A DNA stretch of 64,000 nucleotides from Sporothrix humicola (GCA_021396245.1 WNYE01000018.1:310001-374000); one strand, 5' to 3'. Positions 21,440-33,540 are shown, counted from the stretch's first letter. Notes: generated from the sequence alone by a model not told the origin. Numbers and translations are program-made.

Positions 21440-23120
21440 TGGGGGCGGTGGGAGTTTGTGTGTGTGGTGTGAGGTAAAAGAGCCGGGGAGGCGGGCACAG
21501 AAAGCCCAAGGAAGGAAACCAGGCTATGGAAAAGCCGTGGGTGTGCCCCCAGAAAGACTAGTCGTATGCGGTGGCTGTGGCAAGTGTAAAGGAGGGGGGG
21601 GACTCGTCACTTGTGTATGCGCGTTATATGTGTGCGTTCGTGTGGTGTTGCGCGCGGTGTGTGAGAAGAAAAGGAAAATAAAGAAAAGAAGACGGCCGAG
21701 AAAGAAAGACGACCAGAGAGCTCGAGAGCTAGACAAATGGGGAAGCTGGACGTTCCCAACAGTGCGTAACGGGTACCGTATAAGGAGATAAAGGAGGACA
21801 ACAAGAAAATAAAAAATAAAAAGCGTAGAAGGAGGACGAATGGAGGGAAAGACGGGTGTATAATAACGAATCCCGGCGAATAGAAAAAGCGAACGGGGCG
21901 TGGGAGAATAAAAGGCAGCGCAGGCTATGCGAGCAAGAAGAAGGACGAGAGAAGAAACGAGAGAAGCAAGCTCGGTTGCTGAAGGAGCCGGGGAGATGCC
22001 AGGACGGTGGACGTTCAGAGTGCAAGGAGAGACACAGAACGGCAGACAGAACAGCTGAGGACGAGATGGCGAGCAGGCTGGGGGGTGTGAAGCGAATTGG
22101 CAGAGCAGGATGAGAGGGGAGCGAAGATGGGGTGTGTAGGGGGCGTGGGATGAGATAGAGAGAGAGAGAGGAAGTAGGAAGAGGAGGGGGGAAGTGCCAA
22201 ACTCGCTTTGAGAGATGCCGCGAAGTTATTCGCAAAAAGGATGGAAAGAGCGAGACGGCAAAAGGAAGGAAAGAGCGACTGCGCGCCTGTGCAGGACGAG
22301 GCAAGAACGGGCCGGTGAGTGCTCGTCTAAATGGCAGCAGCGCATGGAAGAAAAGAGCGGCTTGGGAGGGAAAATGGTGGCGAGGAGAAGCCAGAAAAAA
22401 GAACCGCGAGAAAGGTACGTGATAGACAGCTGCCAGTTTGGTTTGACGTTGGTGGTTGGTGACAATCAGTTAGGCGGCTGCGAGATCGCTTTCCAGCATC
22501 GTTCTATCGAAGCTTGCCAATTGCGTCGCTGGTTCGCTGCTGCCGTTATTCGTTATTTTTTTTCGGCTGTGCGAGCTGCGAGGTGTGTGTGGGCGGGCAG
22601 GCGCGTCAAGCAAATCGTGAGCTATGAAGGAAAGAGAAGAGAAAATGAAGGGGAAAGGGAGGAGAAAAGATCGGATAGGAAGTTAACAGAGTTTTTTTCG
22701 CGTTTGTGTGGCGGGTTTTGGAGAGGAAAAGTGCAGGAACGGGGGCGTGGGCACAGAGCCGTTCGAGTATTAGTGGTGTGAGAGGGTAGAACTAAGGACA
22801 TAAAGGGAAAGCGCGAGGTGGGGCAGCTCTCACAGCAAAAAGGCGGTGGTTTAGTGGTTTGGTGGTTTTGGGGAAGGAGCTACCAGAGGGGAAGGAAATT
22901 CGAAAGGCTGGGGTTACAAGCGAGAGAAAGAACGCAGAAGAACCAGGGAACACTCGCTATTGCAACCAGGCACAGCCCTCGTTACGGCGGGGTGTGGGTC
23001 TTTCAGAAGCCGGTTTGAAGCATTTCTGTGAAGAAAGGACAGCGAGGGGTCTAGTGCATGTCATTTCTTCAGATGAGAGAGGAGAATGGAGAAAAGAAGG
23101 GGCTTTCTGGGGATTTTGAA
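21440..23120 (-). promoter_or_regulatory. Purine-rich (CT-rich on minus strand) upstream region of the Abp1-like gene
   Basis: The plus strand is strongly GA-rich here (for example 21655-22420 and 22620-22960), so the transcribed minus strand is a long CT-rich leader or promoter, like those of bem1, the RBR ligase and the RhoGEF. Long minus-strand frames such as 21729-22304 are Ser/Pro/Leu-rich translations of this bias. Confidence 0.45.
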
Positions 23121-26100
23121 CGAGAGATGGGAAAAAGCAAAAAGGACCAAAAAGGCGCCCCCATCTGTCAACAATACAGCTTAGGCTTGGGAGTTCCTTC
23201 CGTATCGGGATGCTAGCTAACTCGGCTGGTTTGTGTTGACGCGCGCGCATCCCTCCTTCCTTTGTTGTGTCAATACACGCACGGTGAAGGTTCGTAGCTT
23301 CCATCTACGGCGGATCGGAAGACCGCTGCACAGATTCTCCTCTGCTCCTTCCTCGGCTGCAGCATGCAGTCAACACAGGCACTCCTGCCCGCTGCCGAAC
23401 CTTAAAACACCGAATGCAGAATTGCACCTGACCCTGCTTTATGCAGGTACTGAATGTCCTTTTTCTGATTCTTTTGTTTCTGGCTTGACCGTTGCAGCTT
23501 ATATTCAGGATCAATCATCACCTTTGCCGGGGGGCTATGTTCCACTTGTGCATTGCCAGCAGGCGTCGATAGATCGACGCGATCCCCTTTTGACCTCAAA
23601 CAGGCCGACTTTGCACAGTAAAGTTTCTTTTAACCTTCCTCGTACCCGCGAACGAACCGAAAAAGCCCTGCCCTTGACCTGTCGTTGCTGTTTACGGACT
23701 GTGGTTATGTGTCTATGTCTATTCTGGGCCATGGCAGGCATCATACAGCTTATTCTGTCATACGCCACACGTCTATCCATAACCAGCGCCAGCGTGGCCC
23801 GCGTTTCACGCCGAATTGGCCCCTGGAAGAGTAGGACGATGGCCGAAGAGAACCCTGGTTCGTTTCTCTATGTTTCGGTACTGGTGAAAATACGGCGGTA
23901 GCCTTGCAAGACCTTTTGCTTGTTGTCCACGTCGTTTGTATTTTCGTGCCATTTGTGGCGGGCTATGCATGTTCTGCCTTGGTTTCGAGTTTGCGACCGG
24001 GAAAGTCTGCTTTATTTCCTTCTCGGCGGGATCCGGGGTGTGGCTGTATCTGATTAATTGGAATCGAGACGAGCGCAAAGGAGAGGGGAGAGGCTTGAAT
24101 GGGGTCCAAACATAATATTTGAATTTTGAGCAACCGAGCCATCCGGGAAAATAAAAGAAGAGACGTAAACAGCAGAAGGGGGTTTGTGAGGCTGCCTTTG
24201 TGCAAATAAATTTGCAGTGAAAGAAGACTATTGGAATATGCAAGAATAGGGTCGGTGTAAGTTGTTGGAACAGATAAGGAGCCAAACAGCATATTACAGA
24301 GACAAAACCGTTGGATGCTGCTCTACAAGGCATTGCCGAACAACGAACGAATCAAATAAATAGAGAAATCAACGAAACCAAACAGAAATATACGAGCAGA
24401 CTAGCAAAATAAAATAGAACAAAACGACTTACAAGTTGTACGGGGCGACGGAAGCAATGACGGAGAGCGAGTGCGACTTGCAGACGAGAAACGAGGCAAG
24501 GGGAGACGAAAAGGTGGCACAAAAGGACAGCGAAGAAGACACACAGAATGCAGGAGAGGAGACAAAAAGAGACAAGAGGAAACGGGCGGCGTCTTCTATT
24601 GTCCTTCTTTCGTGTTCCTGTGCGCTGTTATCCTGTCGTGCCTCGTGCTTCCAAGCATGCGTCCTGTTGTGCAACAGAAGGCCCTTTTTTCTCTTTTATT
24701 CTCTGCTTCTGTGAGATGGTATCACATACAGCACGACATGGCGCGCCCGTTACGCATGCTTCAGGAGTTGCATGCGGCTGTCTGTTGTCGTTTTCTCTTT
24801 TGGGACTTTGTGACGACGCCTATGACGCTGGTTTAGTCGAGTTTGTTTTGTCGTATTTTTGTCATAACTCTTTTGCCATTCCTCTGGTTTTTTTTACTTT
24901 TTTTTAATTCGTTTTCTCCTTCTACAAAGAAGGCCCCATAAATTAAGTACACACCCTCTTCGAGTTCATGGCCCCTTCACATGCGCTGCAACCGCTCTTA
25001 CACTCTCCACTCACCTTTCCATTCGACTGCACTTGTCAGATCCTGAGGAGCCATGTCTTATTTGCCAGAAATATTAATCTATCCAAATCAACGCACATCC
25101 TTTTTTTCTTCTGTGCATGTACACCCTCGGCCGCGCCCCTTTTATGACCCCGTTTTCTCTCTTACCCGGTGCAAGCAAAAGCGAAAAGACGGGGTGACAG
25201 ATATTCGTCACAAAGGCAATATGAAGAGAGAGGGGGAGGAGGGAGAAAAAAATGGGGTTAGACGGGATAATCGGGTTTGGACGTAAAAGGAATGTTGCAC
25301 ATGGAGTGACAAGGGGTTGGGGATAGACATAAACCGTTTCGAACATACGGGCGACAGTAGGTGACGCAAAATAAGAAAATGCAAGGGAGAAGTGATAAGT
25401 TCAAATGTAAACAAAGGACGCGTGAGAATAACATTTTGTGTTTTTTTTTTTTTTTTTTTTTGAATTTGAAAAATTTGACATCATAATAAATTGCAAAATT
25501 ACGACTTTGAAATTGAATGTGCATACTCGAGTACAGAATCCACTCTCATAAAAGAAATAAATATCAGGATAAAATAAAATACGACACAGGGAGAGAAAAA
25601 CCGGGTAGACTTCTGCGGCTTAACGGAATGTTGCCTCTATCTTCGCCGTCTGCGCCGCTTTGCGCCCTCCTTCTCTTTATTCAAATATGTGCTCTCATTT
25701 CTTTTAAGAAACGGCAAATATGACCATCACCGAGCGCCACAACTGGCCGATATTGCAAGGCCAAAGGTGCAATACAAGAAAAGGAAATATGACAGGCATT
25801 TGAATATTTTCAAGGGGGGATCCAAGTGGTAATTTTCTGGAGAGGCAGTCTGTTTAATTGTGCTGTATTCTACGTCAATGAAGATAGGAGACTGACCTAA
25901 GGCAGCTCCTCCATGACAGTAAAACAGGACGTATACACCCACCTTCCTTATGTTCGTCCAATCTTCCCGTCTTCCTGTTACATGTCACATTTCTCTGCCG
26001 ATTGGTGAAGCCAGACGAAACAAAGGCACTTCTCCTTCTTGCGTCATATAGCTTCTAGAAGCAAGGAGGATAGCCCATGCATTAATTTTAGGAGAAGAGC

Positions 26101-27101
26101 AAGAGCATCAACACCCCTTTGAATGAAGATCATGTCTGTACGGGCACGCTTTTTTTTTGTATTTGAATTATTTCAAGTGGCCGAGCCTCGGTTATCGGCC
26201 GTCGAGAGACCTCCGAGCAAGCGAGACAAGGCCATCTTGCTGCCATCTTGAGGCCCGTTAGGGACAGTAAGAAGGGAGACTGTGACGGGATATGTCATAT
26301 CGTATGCTAAGGACAGTCGTTGCTGCCAAATACGTAAGTCAGTTTTCTAGCAAGACTTTAAGAAACTACCGTAGCACGTCCATATTATTTGTAGCCTTGC
26401 TTTTGCCTCTTCTGCAATACTACGCTTCTTTATCTCTTGAGACCATCTCATGCACCGATCGCCCTCGCCAAAGTGATCATGTGCCGGTTGTTTTGGTGTA
26501 TTGATGTATTGCACACACACACGTAAAAACAGGATATGAAAATACAAATAAAAGGAAATGAGTAGGATGGTGGATGCCCTCTTTTTGCATGCACATTGCC
26601 GTGTGTGGGGGGTGTGTGGTCTCACTTCGCATGGCCATTCCGCCTCGTGCTTCTTTGCATTCCGCGTCCACTCCTCCTCCTTTATTCACTACTTCTATGG
26701 ATGTTCACGAGTGGATATGCTTCTTTGACTCTTCTTTATCAAGGCTCGGCGCATCCAAGTCGGCCCTTTTATGCCTGTGATTGGTGGCCTGCTTTGGCTA
26801 TTACACAATGGAGAGGATGCCTGGAAGTGCGTTTGATTGTTTTGATCTCGATTCCCGGTCAAGGCCAATATACGCGTGATGCAAGGTGTTTGAACATGAT
26901 AATATGGACTTTGGGTTGCTTGTTATGTCCGTCGATAGGTTGGATGGTACCTGCGAGGCCGTTAAATGTATAACTAATAGCTTGTATATTGATATCTAAC
27001 GAGTTATGTAATTGCATGTAATTTGAAATGTCGTTTAGTCGTTGTTCACATATCATATCTTTGAGATTTTCGTAGTCCCTGGCGTCCGACCACCTCTCAA
27101 A
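23121..27101. other. Gene-free stretch
   Basis: About 4 kb without a supported gene. It contains AT-rich segments (24060-24440, 25370-25600) and T- or A-runs. The longest frame (23233-23901, plus) opens on GTG and shows no domain or splice pattern. I see no tRNA, transposon ORF or terminal inverted repeats. Confidence 0.5.
25441..25461 (+). repeat. Poly-T tract (T21)
   Basis: Uninterrupted run of 21 T on the plus strand inside an AT-rich segment. It could be a simple repeat, or the A-tail of an old retroposed copy read from the minus strand; no flanking target-site duplication or retroelement body was recognised. Confidence 0.85.
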
Positions 27102-28533
27102 TCATATGAAATTGTCATCTAAGTCGACTGCCATAGTTGGCGGTGGTACTGTGCCCCAGTATGGCACATTCGACTTGAGACTTACCCACCACAGCTGCTG
27201 CTCGGAGCACAAGAACAACTCGCTGTCTCCGGAGAAGCAGAAGCTTGACACGCCGCCGGGCACTTCTATGACACCCAACAAGACGCCACCCGAGTTCCAT
27301 ACCTCGACACCATCTCCACAGCCGGCATACACGTTGCCTGCCGCGTCGCACTGGATGCCAAGTGGTGTGCCTCGTAGTGCATACGCAAAGACGCGCTTGT
27401 TGGCCAGAAAGTCGGAGCCGCCTCGCTGGATCACGTCAAAGGCATATATGGTTGCAGCTCGCCGTGCGTCGCCGCCGTTGGTATTTCCATTACCATACAA
27501 AGCGTCGGCATCCGTGACATAGACTGTGGTAGCACCGGGGTCAAAGCAGATGCCGGCCGGCTGGTTGAGCCCGTCGGCCACGACGCGCAGGTCTCCAGTT
27601 TCTGGGTGGAAGCGGTAGATGTGGCTGGGCATCTGCGGGCGCTTGCGGAAGTCCTGCTCGAAGCCGATACACGGATCGGTGAACCATAGCGAGCCGTCGT
27701 CTGGGTGGCTCACGACGCTATATACAGAGTTGAAGTCGCGGCCATAGTAGTTTGTGATGAGAGGCACGGGAGGACGGCCCGTTGGCATATAAAACAAGCC
27801 GCTTGTGCCGGGGCCCGGATTTCCTTGAGCGCAGTACAGAATCCCGCTGCTACCGCGGCCTCCTGGACCAGAAGCCGGGCCCATTGTTCCGGGCTTCGTC
27901 TGGTATGGGATGGCACCTGCTGGCATGGCCATGGGTGGCCGCAGCTTTGTCCACTCGGCCGCGATGACGTCGCCAGCGGTGTTGCGCCTCAGGGAGACTT
28001 TCGAGATGAGAATCACGGGTAGCTGGGAGCTGCTGGATGTCTGGAGCAGGTTGGACGTGGTGTAGATGACTTCCTCATCACCTGCAGAGCCGCCAACGGG
28101 TCTGCTGTTGCCACTGTTTCGTCGACTGCTGGACGTCGGTTCACGGACATGGACGCAACCTGTGTGGAAGAAGGCGTTCCGAGAAGTCTCGGCCGACGAG
28201 AGAAGCAATGCATGCCGTGCATCCTTGTCGACAACGCTGGCAAAATCTGGATGGTACTTTTTGAAGGAGATGCCCTCAAAAGCCTGCCTAGGCTGCCCTT
28301 CTGCCAGTCTGGGAGCGCGGAAGCTCTGGTCAATACGGATACAAGTTTGAAATATCTCGGCTTAGATATGGGGGATCTTGCTCTTACAATGGCGAATCTT
28401 GTCGACCGACCGACATCCGGTTCATGACCTAGGTCGTTGTGAGTCTTTTGTTGGTTGTCTTATTATGGCCGGGACCAGAGCATACCTGCATTGGCGTCCG
28501 GCTGACTTGGATGTCGTTGTTTATGGACGCCAT
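27102..28533 (-). CDS. SMP-30/gluconolactonase-fold protein, probably catalytically dead
   Basis: Six-bladed beta-propeller of the SMP-30/gluconolactonase/LRE family. Proposed exons: 28533-28486, 28428-28388 and 28308-27102 (431 residues). The last exon is secure; the two small 5' exons are inferred from a GTATGC...CTAG intron and a GTAAGA...CAG intron and could be wrong. Family landmarks are clear: ILYCAQGNPGPGTSGL, YYGRDFNSVYSVVSHPDDGS, LWFTDPCIGFEQDFR, IYRFHPETGDLRVVADG, YVTDAD, and NVYAGCGDGVEVWNSGG. Against the family pattern as I recall it, the metal-ligand positions differ: HEA is HTG (Thr79), NSPND is NSVYS (Tyr226-Ser227), PNG is PAG (Ala281) and PDG is PLG (Leu346). Active homologs hydrolyse lactones with a divalent metal, so this copy is likely a pseudoenzyme. 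No clear signal peptide is seen. Confidence 0.8.
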
Positions 28534-29842
28534 CGTTGTGTTGAATCGATGTATGAATGGCGGTTTCGACACCGGTGGGAAATGCCAGGCTCATAAATAA
28601 AAAAAGAAGAACAAAGAATAAATGGAACAGAAATCAATGTGAGATTGCTTCCGGGCTTGTGGCTGTCCCCACCTCACAATACGAGATACTCGTAAGAAAG
28701 GACGCTCAACAATGGAGAATGATTTTGAAGTTAAAAAGGAAAGGGGCAAGTGAGAATTTCACATGGGAAAGAAACCTCAAGTCAATGGAAGCGGTGCACT
28801 GCCGGAGTAGTAGGGTGCCGGGATCTCAACGGATGAGACGGTCGATGGAGGCTAGAATTGAGGGACAGACGTAATGAAGATACGAGGTACAATGAGGGGG
28901 GCAGATCTGTTCGGGATTTTCGAGATATGGTGTCTGTTTGTTTGTGTTTCTGGTTCTTGCGAGGCGATGTTTGGCTGCGACGAGACGGGCATCCAAACGG
29001 ATGAACAAGGTTAAATGCGGCGGATGGTCAAGGGGTGTAAAGGGAAAAGAAAAAAGTTGTGAGGAAAGGTTGATGTGAGGATTCGCGCGTGATAACCATG
29101 CGGCAGGTCCGATACGATGCATGCTGAGGTGTGTGGGTTGCGCTTGCCTAATGCATGTGCGTAAGAAGGTGCAAAACGTGGAAAGGGAAGGCGCTGCTCA
29201 GTTAGCTCCGAGACAATACTGACAGCAAAAGTCACAATTGAGCACGCCGGCCCCGAAACTACACGAGACCGGAAGGAGCCGCAGTCGCACCTACCGTCAA
29301 CCACGGCACCTTCCGGATTTGCATTATAACCATAATGCGACATGTGATAAATCAGGGGCGGTTTTACGTCACTACAATTCGCAGCCTTGCCCAAGCAATC
29401 GACCAACTTCTCCGCAACATCGTCAGTTCCGTATGGCCGTCAATGTATTGCCAAAGAACGGACCGCACTTCAGCTCTTCACCTGCCAGGCAGGTCTGCAC
29501 ACTCGTCGCAAGTTGAGCCGTTCTCGCCTGTGCCCTGGTCACAAATACCAACCATTTAACTGGCCATCGATTGAAAACGACAATCCTCTCTCATGTGGAA
29601 CGGCCCGCTCTGGTTTCGACAATTTCGTCCAATTGTTGGGCTATTTATCTTTTCAAAACCGACAAAAATGTACACGTGCCGGCCCGGTTGTGGTATCCCG
29701 GGATCGGACAATAAATCTTGCTCTCGCCGCTCGCTACAACGCGATGCAAGGAAAGCTTTTGATTTTGAATTTTGAATTCCACCTGTCGCACCCAGGCTCG
29801 TCGTCAACGCCTATGCAGTTTCCGTCGTCATGATCGCTCTCC
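28534..29842. other. Intergenic region between the SMP-30-like gene and atp19
   Basis: 1.3 kb containing the promoter side of the SMP-30-like gene and the 3' side of atp19. Short overlapping frames exist (29238-29833) but have no recognisable content. Nothing else is supported. Confidence 0.4.
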
Positions 29843-30396
29843 TTAGTGCGCTGCGTCCTTCTTCTTCTCGTCTGCGTCTGCGCTCTCGAGGAACTTCCTG
29901 TATGGGGGACGGTATGTTAGCAACGGTTCCATATGGCCGCATAGGCTCTCGGGGGTTTGGGGTCGCAACTGACTTGATAAAGTCGGCCTCGTCAGACGAA
30001 GAAGCGTTGATCGGGGGAGTGGCAGTGGTCTTCTTGGGGCCGCCGCTGGTAGCAGCGTAGATGCCGCCGAACAGGCCGGTCAGGGTGGCAATGGCCAGCT
30101 ATTTCGAGATTGTTAGTTATATGTTCAAACGTCCAATTGCGATCGGGGTCCGGCTGGGCGCATCAATTGGGACGACGTGGGCTCGAGCAGGCCGCCTCTG
30201 CTTCTGCGACCGTGTTGTTGGTGTCGGCAATCGCATCGGCGGCCGGTGCTCGCGCTTCGTTGTTCCGTTGTGCGGTCTTTCGTTTTTCGTTTTCCGGCGG
30301 CCCGTCTCGGAGCCGAGAAGAGAGAAAAGAGGTCGGGGGCCAACTCACGTAGTGGGAGCCGACCTGCTTGCCGGCGATGGTGTAGTACTGAACCAT
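29843..30396 (-). CDS. atp19: ATP synthase subunit k (Atp19), mitochondrial
   Basis: Small inner-membrane subunit associated with F1Fo-ATP synthase dimers. It is split by two introns and easy to miss. Exons: 30396-30349, 30098-29974 and 29897-29843, giving 75 residues (yeast Atp19 is 68). Exon 1 encodes MVQYYTIAGKQVGSHY. Exon 2 starts LAIATLTGLFGGIYAATSGG, the single membrane segment, and ends TPPINASSSDEADFIK, the conserved fungal motif. Exon 3 ends FLESADADEKKKDAAH. Intron 1 (250 nt) is GTGAGT...CTAAC...ATAG; intron 2 (76 nt) is GTCAGT...CTAAC...ACAG. It is divergent from mtfp1, another mitochondrial inner-membrane gene. Confidence 0.92.
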
Positions 30397-31166
30397 GATT
30401 GCGGTTTGGGGGAGTGTGACGAGGTGGTGTAGGTGGTGGGTGGTTGAGGAGTGATGTTGTGGTTGTTCGGGAAAAAGATCGAGAAATGAGAGTGGAAGAG
30501 GAGACTAGAGAAACGAGGCAGAAAAAAGGCGCTTGTGTTTTTGCCGTGCCTGTTGGGCCTGCCAGTGGCAGGAGCCAAGGGGAGCTCCGAGAAAACGCGG
30601 CTAGCTTGGGAACAGGGAAAATCGGATTAAAGGGCAGCCGGGAATTTGTCGCAGTCATGCACTAAAGCGAGGTCATCACGTGCGAAGTCACGAAAAATCT
30701 GTAATGAGTATTCGGATGGAGGCTCGTTGTGGGGCACATTGTCCTTCCGAAGTGCAGTGTTAGCGCTGAAAGTGCCTGGAACACCAACGAGTTTCTGAGC
30801 ATTGGCGGCCGCCTGGTTGGCCCAAGACGCACTGTATCTACGTCAGTGTCTCCAATTTAGGGAGGGGATGATGGCAGCGCAAAAGCACCGCCAGAAAAGC
30901 TTCCCCGCAAAAGAACAAGGCAATCCCGTGAAGCCGACAAAGAAACAAGCAGCCAATCTGTGACGTCCCGACTTACCTTCGTTCTCACTCCCCGTCCTCA
31001 TACCACTTTGACACGATCGTTAACTCGAACACAAATTTCGAATAACCAGCTCGACTCCAACACCTCTCTCCCTCTTCAATTGAGTCTATCGGACCTTGCC
31101 GGCTCGGCACCGAACTCTTCCTTTTCCTCAAATCCCTCGATACCTCCTATTTCTGCCATAGCCACA
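30397..31166. promoter_or_regulatory. Divergent intergenic region atp19 / mtfp1
   Basis: 770 bp between the start codons of two mitochondrial inner-membrane proteins, which makes shared control plausible. The plus strand near mtfp1 (about 30975-31140) is CT-rich, as in other leaders here. No specific factor site is claimed. Confidence 0.45.
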
Positions 31167-32146
31167 ATGTTTTGGGGCAAGGGACCCGACAAGCCGGAGT
31201 CGTCAGGCAAGGTTGCTGGCAGCTCGTCAACAGCCGAAGATGCAGACAAGCTGCCGGCCTCCAAGACTCTGCCAAAGAGCCTGCAAAAGATTGTCGACAA
31301 GGAGGACAAGGACGACAACTTTTACGACGAGTTGATCTCGGGATAGTGAGTATAATGCCGCACCTACAATACATCTGATAAGCTCACATACTAACACGTG
31401 GCAGCGCCCCCGAGTCGACCAACTCCAATGTCCGTTATGCCGCCTATGCCGCCCGTCTGAGAACAATTCTTCTCTCGGCGCACCGCTATGTCGCCTACAC
31501 CTCCGATATTGGCGAGTCGTTCCGCCCCGTCGCCCACCCGGTGCTCGTGCGCGGTGCCTACGGTATCTCCTGGGCGTACATTCTCGGCGACGTCAGCTAC
31601 GAGGGCTACAAGGCCTATCTGCACAACCAGCACATTCTGCACCCGGGCCGCCAGTTTTCGGAGCGGGAGAAGAAGCTTGTGGGTGTCGCGGACAAGCCCG
31701 ACCCGTTCGAAAACAGCACCGTCAAGGCAGTTAAGGGCGCCGACGGAACTGCCTCAGCAGCTGTAGCCGCCGCCGCCGATTCACTCAAGCCGGGCGTCGT
31801 TGCACCGCTCGAGGACTACCGCGTCGTGATGCTCCAGCGCGCCATCTTCCAGAGCATTGCCAGCATGGGTCTGCCTGCATTTACGATCCACAGCGTCGTG
31901 CGGTACTCGGGCCGCGCGTTCAAGGACGTCAAGAACAAGACCATCCGCACGTGGGCGCCCATTGGCCTGGGTCTGGCAGTTGTGCCGTTCCTGCCGACGC
32001 TGTTTGATAAGCCGGTCGAGAACGCCGTCGAGTTTGTGTTCCACAAGGCCTTTGCCCAGATTGGCGGCCAAGATGCCGTCGGCGAGGCGCCAGTCACGGG
32101 CCGCGAGAAGCAGCTCAACAAGAAGCTCAAGGAGAAGGAGTTGTGA
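31167..32146 (+). CDS. Mitochondrial fission process protein 1 (MTFP1/MTP18) homolog
   Basis: Inner mitochondrial membrane protein of the MTFP1/MTP18 family, which in animals promotes mitochondrial fission. Exons: 31167-31345 and 31405-32146 (306 residues), with intron GTGAGT...CTAAC...GCAG joining a split Tyr codon. The first ATG (MFWGKGPDKPE) is chosen; the frame upstream lacks ATG. Conserved MTFP1 features are RYAAYAARLRTILLSAHRYV, YTSDIGESFRPVAHP, VRGAYGISWAYILGDV and YEGYKAYL. Later come RAIFQSIASMGLPAFTIHSV and WAPIGLGLAVVPFLPTLFDKP, which supply three or four hydrophobic segments. The end is basic (REKQLNKKLKEKEL). It converges on cuz1. Confidence 0.92.
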
Positions 32147-32538
32147 CGAAATCAAGGGGTTTAAGTGGGCACGGTACGTACGGGTTGGACAGGTCGGATT
32201 GGACAGCGTTCTTGGGATTCTTCGCTCATCTGATTTTGCTTGCTTTTGGTTGGCCTCGGCTAACATTGAACATCTCTTTTATTTCACTTTGTATCTTCGT
32301 TTTTGTATATGGCATGTATATGATATATGATTTCACCGTTTATATGGAAATGCACAAATCTTAGTTTGAAAAATATGAAATATTGCAACACAAAGCTACT
32401 ACTGCTATGCTATATATAATATGAGGTAAAAGTAGTAATAGCAATAAAATAATCCCCCAACGCCAGTGCCTTAAAGACATGCCATGCTCACCAAAACGCT
32501 AATTGCTCCTTTCATTTCTCTTGAAATTCGTTTCTCAT
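32147..32538. other. Convergent 3' region mtfp1 / cuz1
   Basis: 392 bp between two stop codons, AT-rich after about 32280, consistent with two 3' UTRs. No other feature is seen. Confidence 0.45.
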
Positions 32539-33540
32539 TTATAGGTTGATCAGCTCTGGCGGAGGACCAACACCACGCAAAAGCACGATTGTGTTGCCGT
32601 TGGCCAACGCCTTGCCGGCTTGCTCGTTAAATTCGAGAAGACGGCCGCCCTCCACGTGGAAGATGCGCAGCTTGTCTTCTTCCTTGGAGCTCTTGTTGTT
32701 GATATTGTCGATCTGGAGGTTGCGCGCTGCCGCGTCCAGAATACGGCCCACCACCCAGTCTTTCTGGTAGTAGAACTTGCCCTTGGGCAGTTTTGCTTGT
32801 GTCGATGCAGCCTCGGCCTCGACGTGGAGGTATAGCCGCTTCTCGGCGGGGATCTTAGCATCGCCCTTGGCGGTCTTCTTGAGGTCGGCCAGCGCTGCCA
32901 TGCGCGCGGCCGCCGATTGCTGTGCGGCAGGCCGTGGTATGGCTTTGTTGGCCTGTTCCTTTTTCGCAGCGCCCCACGCTCTCAGTTTATCGAGTGCCGA
33001 TTTCGCTTTTGCTGCCGAGTCAGCCATGGCCGATCCAGCTGGTCGCGCGCCAATGGGCTGCAGGTTGGCACAGTTGTGGTCTTCGCGCAGCCTGTGTTTC
33101 AAACAATAGTCGCGGTTGCAGTTGGAGCAGTGCACGCCGGGGACAAGACTCGTTCCAACGACGGTTTTGCACGCTGGCGAGGCGCATGGTTTTTGCGTAA
33201 CGAGGTCGCGCATCGTGCGGTTCTGCCCCGCCGACGGCCGCGCCAGCTGCGCCTGCCGTTTGCGCTCGGCCCACGCGCCTTCATGTGCGCAGTGGTGAGA
33301 AGATTCGGTGCGGTGGTCGAGACAGAACGTCTTGCGGCATGATTGGCAGAAGAAGGGAAGGAAATCAAGCTGCCGGCAGTACTCGTACTGGCAGTGCTTG
33401 CCCGTGAGGGACACGTCGGTCGAGCGGCTGTCGACGTCGGTCATGTTGACGTAGGAAGTGTCTGAACTGGAGGGAGCAGGAGGTGTTGAGGAGTTTGAGG
33501 AAGACGATGCGCCTTGGTTTGGTCGTTGTGAGCCGGACAT
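32539..33540 (-). CDS. cuz1: AN1-type zinc finger protein, Cuz1/ZFAND1-like
   Basis: Cdc48- and proteasome-associated AN1 protein; yeast Cuz1 and human ZFAND1 act in the response to arsenite and in stress-granule clearance (family knowledge). 333 residues, no intron; ATG at 33540-33538 (MSGSQRPNQG). The frame is open upstream, but that ATG precedes a Ser/Thr/Pro-rich leader typical of disordered N-termini. A second in-frame ATG (MTDVDS) could also serve. Two AN1 fingers are clear: CQYEYC...FFCQSCRKTFCLDHRTESSH and CASPAC...VHCSNCNRDYCLKHRLREDH. A basic, Ala-rich linker follows, then a ubiquitin-like C-terminal part (KRLYLHVEAEA, FYYQKDWVVGRILDAAAR, NTIVLLRGVG). It is divergent from rad4. Confidence 0.9.
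   Translation of the reverse strand: MSGSQRPNQGASSSSNSSTPPAPSSSDTSYVNMTDVDSRSTDVSLTGKHCQYEYCRQLDFLPFFCQSCRKTFCLDHRTESSHHCAHEGAWAERKRQAQLARPSAGQNRTMRDLVTQKPCASPACKTVVGTSLVPGVHCSNCNRDYCLKHRLREDHNCANLQPIGARPAGSAMADSAAKAKSALDKLRAWGAAKKEQANKAIPRPAAQQSAAARMAALADLKKTAKGDAKIPAEKRLYLHVEAEAASTQAKLPKGKFYYQKDWVVGRILDAAARNLQIDNINNKSSKEEDKLRIFHVEGGRLLEFNEQAGKALANGNTIVLLRGVGPPPELINL

Noticed and set aside
23233..23901. 222-codon plus-strand frame
   Set aside because: It opens on GTG, has no recognised motif and lies in a gene-free region with similar chance frames on both strands.
25441..25461. T21 as a retroelement tail
   Set aside because: No retroelement body or target-site duplication visible; left as a simple repeat.
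27102..27185. Possible 3' intron (GTAAGT at 27185) in the SMP-30-like gene
   Set aside because: The continuous reading gives LWWVSLK, which fits the usual end of this family better than any spliced tail.
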